The notes under the pieces were generated by a model. That model made no database searches and had not been told where the DNA came from. It saw only the letters and a list, made by a program, of their open reading frames with translations. DNA of 6,117 bases, from contig CALGGN010000243.1 in the NCBI GenBank assembly GCA_937915915.1, forward strand, positions 1 through 6,117, written 5' to 3'. How positions within the stretch are numbered: position 1 is the stretch's first letter; each line of letters opens with the position of its first letter. Source of the stretch: an uncultured Selenomonas sp. Lineage in GTDB: Bacteria > Bacillota > Negativicutes > Selenomonadales > Selenomonadaceae. Shown here one piece after another: positions 5,645 through 6,117 of this stretch. Position numbers and translations under genes: made by a program.

Positions 5645-6117
5645 GGGCTAGCTCATATCGGTAAAAACCTGCATGATTGTGCTTAAGGTCGTTCCGCTTG
5701 AACTCATCGGCGTATTTGCTCACGGACAGCAGACCATCGGTTTTCCGGGTGATGTAGATATTGTCCTTTCGCTCAATGAAATCCAGCAATTCCGTGTAGT
5801 GCGTGGAAAACAGGAGGGTTGCACCGTTCGGGTTAGTCCCCGTGTCCTGGAAAAGGCTGATGATTACATGTACGAGCTTCTTGTTCATGTGGTTCTCCAG
5901 CTCGTCCACGAGTAGATATCCCCCTGCCCGCAGCGCCTGGATGGCGAGAATGACGAGACCCTGTCCTTTAATTGTCCCGGCGGATATAATGCGGTTCAGC
6001 GCCAGCATATCGATGGTGTCGTGCAGGATACCTTCTTCTTTGAAGCGCACTTTATAGTTCATCACGCCATCGGCCGGCTCTGCCGCCAGCATGTCAATGC
6101 TATCGTCGAACACATCC
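5601..6117 (-). CDS. ABC-type AAA ATPase, C-terminal region, 3' end replaced by the IS1634-family element; 5' end outside the window
   Basis: The frame is open from the window edge on the minus strand; the visible GTG at 6113 is internal. It shows the second half of an AAA_15/AAA_21 ABC-type ATPase. Counting from the codon at 6113, these are a signature-like IISAGTIKG (42-50), Walker B GGYLLVDELENH (64-75, D70-E71) and the switch histidine in LLFSTHYTELLDF (H105). Walker A lies outside the window. Such ATPases occur as free-standing defence proteins (OLD, RloC, PrrC-like and two-gene abortive infection systems). Relatives continue past a KRND-like motif with a conserved tail; here FKRNDL (138-143) is followed by 27 residues encoded by the right end of the element and antisense to its transposase gene, ending at 5601. 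Native coding stops near 5687, so the protein is truncated and may be inactive. Confidence 0.85.
   Translation of the reverse strand, partial: DVFDDSIDMLAAEPADGVMNYKVRFKEEGILHDTIDMLALNRIISAGTIKGQGLVILAIQALRAGGYLLVDELENHMNKKLVHVIISLFQDTGTNPNGATLLFSTHYTELLDFIERKDNIYITRKTDGLLSVSKYADEFKRNDLKHNHAGFYRYELALNLTPAPLAAAQSL
5654..5686 (-). repeat. right terminal inverted repeat of the IS1634-family element
   Basis: This is the partner of 3973-4005, matching 29 of 33 bases. CATATCGGTAAAAAC (5654-5668) is the perfect inner part and the outer part ends in GATTGTGCTTAA. The loss of ATPase family resemblance on the minus strand occurs at its outer edge, which supports the boundary. Confidence 0.8.

Larger units (their letters stand above)
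3973..5686 (+). mobile_element. IS1634-family (IS4 superfamily) insertion sequence
   Basis: About 1.7 kb lies between the 33-bp imperfect inverted repeats, a normal size for this family, with one complete transposase gene. Homology of both flanking genes stops at the repeats: the HerA-like N-terminus on the left and the AAA ATPase on the right. A 4-base TTAA is shared at both edges but is palindromic and not proof of a target duplication. Joining the two flanks does not restore either gene, so the element is not a simple insertion in one gene. Confidence 0.8.

Noticed and set aside
5673..6057. Plus-strand ORFs at 5673-5915 and 5803-6057
   Set aside because: They are antisense to the AAA ATPase, whose Walker B and switch motifs show that the minus strand is coding.

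Overview
The window reads as a worn accessory region: fragments of a bacterial defence or toxin-antitoxin island, broken up by three insertion sequences from unrelated families. The AT-leaning native genes, the slightly more GC-rich transposases and the look of the transposases suggest a Firmicute, perhaps a Selenomonadales-type Negativicute. That placement rests on family resemblance remembered, not on a search, and is tentative.

Positions 1-996 hold a tightly overlapped plus-strand operon. A possible upstream gene ends with an ATGA overlap onto a 32-residue ORF (41-139). That ORF overlaps a minimal nucleotidyltransferase (MNT, 111-464), which in turn overlaps a HEPN-domain protein (439-996). 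MNT plus HEPN is the classic two-gene arrangement of HEPN/MNT toxin-antitoxin systems: the HEPN protein is the presumed RNase toxin and the MNT the presumed neutralising partner. The HEPN domain is intact, but its last few codons and its stop lie in the left end of an IS5-family element.

Positions ~975-2117 are the IS5-family element (transposase 1053-2081, DDE triad visible), followed by a strong hairpin. Positions 2124-2276 carry a start-less reading frame that looks like a real but unrecognised protein remnant. Positions 2328-3710 encode an IS1380-family transposase, whose outer ends I could not fix.

Positions 3886-3976 encode the first ~30 residues of what looks like a HerA-type (HAS-barrel) ATPase. 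It is cut off by an IS1634-family (IS4 superfamily) element at about 3973-5686, which has 33-bp imperfect terminal inverted repeats (29/33) and a complete transposase with the Y-x2-R-x3-E-x6-K signature. On the other side of this element, on the minus strand, an ABC-type AAA ATPase (5687-6117, running off the window) is cut off in its C-terminal region. Both flanking genes point into the element and lose family resemblance at its inverted repeats. No obvious target duplication is seen beyond a shared TTAA. The simplest reading is an IS-mediated deletion that removed the 3' ends of two convergent defence-type genes.

No tRNA, rRNA or CRISPR array was seen.
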